Shown: positions 63,382 to 64,000 of the stretch, in pieces
Numbering within the stretch: position 1 is the first letter of the stretch
Layout: each line of letters starts with the position of its first letter
Source: Yoonia vestfoldensis
GTDB lineage: Bacteria > Pseudomonadota > Alphaproteobacteria > Rhodobacterales > Rhodobacteraceae
Length of the DNA: 64,000 nt
Direction of reading: 5' to 3'
Assembly: GCF_002158905.1 (NCBI RefSeq)
Contig: NZ_CP021431.1
Coordinates: forward strand, 1,612,001-1,676,000
Notes under the pieces: generated by a model
Databases searched by the model: none
Seen by the model: only the letters and a program-made list of their open reading frames with translations
What the model was told of the DNA's origin: nothing
Made by a program: the position numbers and the translations under genes

Positions 63382-64000
63382 AGGCGGAAGAACACGGCCT
63401 TGAGATAGCCGCTTTCGGCCAGATGCGGCATCAGCGGATGGTCCGGTCCCGCAAAGCCCGTGTGGATGATCTGCCCGCGCCGCCCGGCCCGCCCGATCCC
63501 GCGCGCGGATGCGTTGCGGAATTTGGTCAGATCCACCGCATGCGAACAAGAGCACAGGCCCAGATAGCCATCCGGTGCCACCAAAGGGGCGGCCAGCCGC
63601 GCAACACGTTCATAAGCGCGCAAACCGGCCTCGAGCGCGGCCTTGCCCGGCGCAAAGGCGGGCGGGTCGCAGATGACAACGTCAAATTGCGCGCCTTCCT
63701 CGGCCAGTGCTGTCAGCACGTCGAAAGCATCGCCTTTGCGGGTGCTGAACCTGTCGGCCACGCCCATGGCATCGGCCCCCTGTTCGGCCAGATCCAGCGC
63801 CGGGGCAGAGCCATCCACCGCCAGCACCGAGGCCGCCCCCTGCGCCAGGGCCGCCAGCCCGAAGCCGCCGACATGGGCGAAGACATCCAGCACCCGCGCG
63901 CCCGGCGCCAAAGCGGCGGCAAAGGCGTGATTCGGCCGCTGGTCAAAGAACAGGCCGGTTTTCTGCCCGCCCATGATATCGGCCATGTAAATGGCCCCGT
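63378..64000 (-). CDS. class I SAM-dependent rRNA methyltransferase RlmI-like, 5' part outside window
   Basis: The frame is open to the right edge; 206 codons are visible and it lacks a start. SAM-binding VLDVFAHVGGFGLAALAQGA is followed by VDGSAPALDLAEQGAD; the catalytic DVVICDPPAFAPGKAALEAG holds the DPPAF motif, and LCSCSHAVDLTKF the catalytic cysteine region. The MGGQKTGLFFDQRPNH segment is typical of RlmI, which methylates C1962 of 23S rRNA in E. coli. It overlaps the PIN gene by 4 bp. Confidence 0.88.
   Translation of the reverse strand, partial: GAIYMADIMGGQKTGLFFDQRPNHAFAAALAPGARVLDVFAHVGGFGLAALAQGAASVLAVDGSAPALDLAEQGADAMGVADRFSTRKGDAFDVLTALAEEGAQFDVVICDPPAFAPGKAALEAGLRAYERVARLAAPLVAPDGYLGLCSCSHAVDLTKFRNASARGIGRAGRRGQIIHTGFAGPDHPLMPHLAESGYLKAVFFRL

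Overview
The window reads as a high-GC alphaproteobacterial chromosome of the order Rhodobacterales (Rhodobacteraceae/Roseobacteraceae, Yoonia/Loktanella-like). This rests on gene order: bamE-DUF177-rpmF-plsX-fabH-ihfA-merR, lptF-lptG-lptD-surA-pdxA-rsmA, iscR-desulfurase-sufBCDS with YIP1 genes, scpAB-nagZ-SPOR-argS-dgt, a DksA with almost no cysteines, and an intergenic repeat at many gene ends. The genus cannot be resolved from the sequence alone.

Layout. (1) 1-4064 is the only clearly accessory stretch. It holds the end of an exopolysaccharide or O-antigen locus (O-antigen ligase-like gene plus an unknown membrane-anchored protein), a divergent pair of ion-channel/stator genes resembling ZorA and ZorB but without the peptidoglycan-binding OmpA domain, a winged-helix regulator and about 460 bp of apparently decayed DNA that stops at tRNA-Arg(CCG). 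(2) 4190-11780, minus strand, is the Fe-S assembly operon iscR, cysteine desulfurase, sufB, sufC, sufD, YIP1-like, YIP1 and sufS. iscR is frameshifted in a 7-bp homopolymer. A palindrome lies upstream of iscR, and a near copy lies inside the desulfurase gene. (3) 11838-23154 holds a hydrolase, an HD protein, a DEAD-box helicase with a repetitive lysine-rich tail, a TfoX C-terminal protein, a di-haem peroxidase with an FNR-type box, ndk, an ABC-F protein, marC, an aspartic protease, holC and pepA. (4) 23285-33341 is the outer-membrane/LPS assembly operon through rsmA, then DUF4167, prmC and prfA in opposite orientation. (5) 33360-42291 holds DUF1499, two arginase-family ureohydrolases, an M20 amidohydrolase, mazG, an orphan Fe(III)-binding protein, an SDR, uup and olsB. 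(6) 42358-55466 holds msrB, bamE, the fatty-acid/ribosome operon, ihfA, merR, tRNA-Pro(GGG), a two-domain Dcd, scpB/scpA, nagZ, a SPOR protein, argS and dgt. (7) 55537-64000 holds erpA, xthA, a flavin monooxygenase, dksA, a MoxR/DUF2927/small membrane protein/VWA set, an M48 protease, a PIN protein and the 3' part of an RlmI-type methyltransferase.

Most genes are housekeeping genes packed into operons with 1-4 bp stop/start overlaps. Items worth a second look are the ZorAB-like pair, the iscR frameshift with its possible intragenic operator, and the roughly ten-copy repeat that supplies stop codons, C-terminal residues and start-codon surroundings to neighbouring genes. No rRNA, insertion sequence, prophage or CRISPR array was seen.
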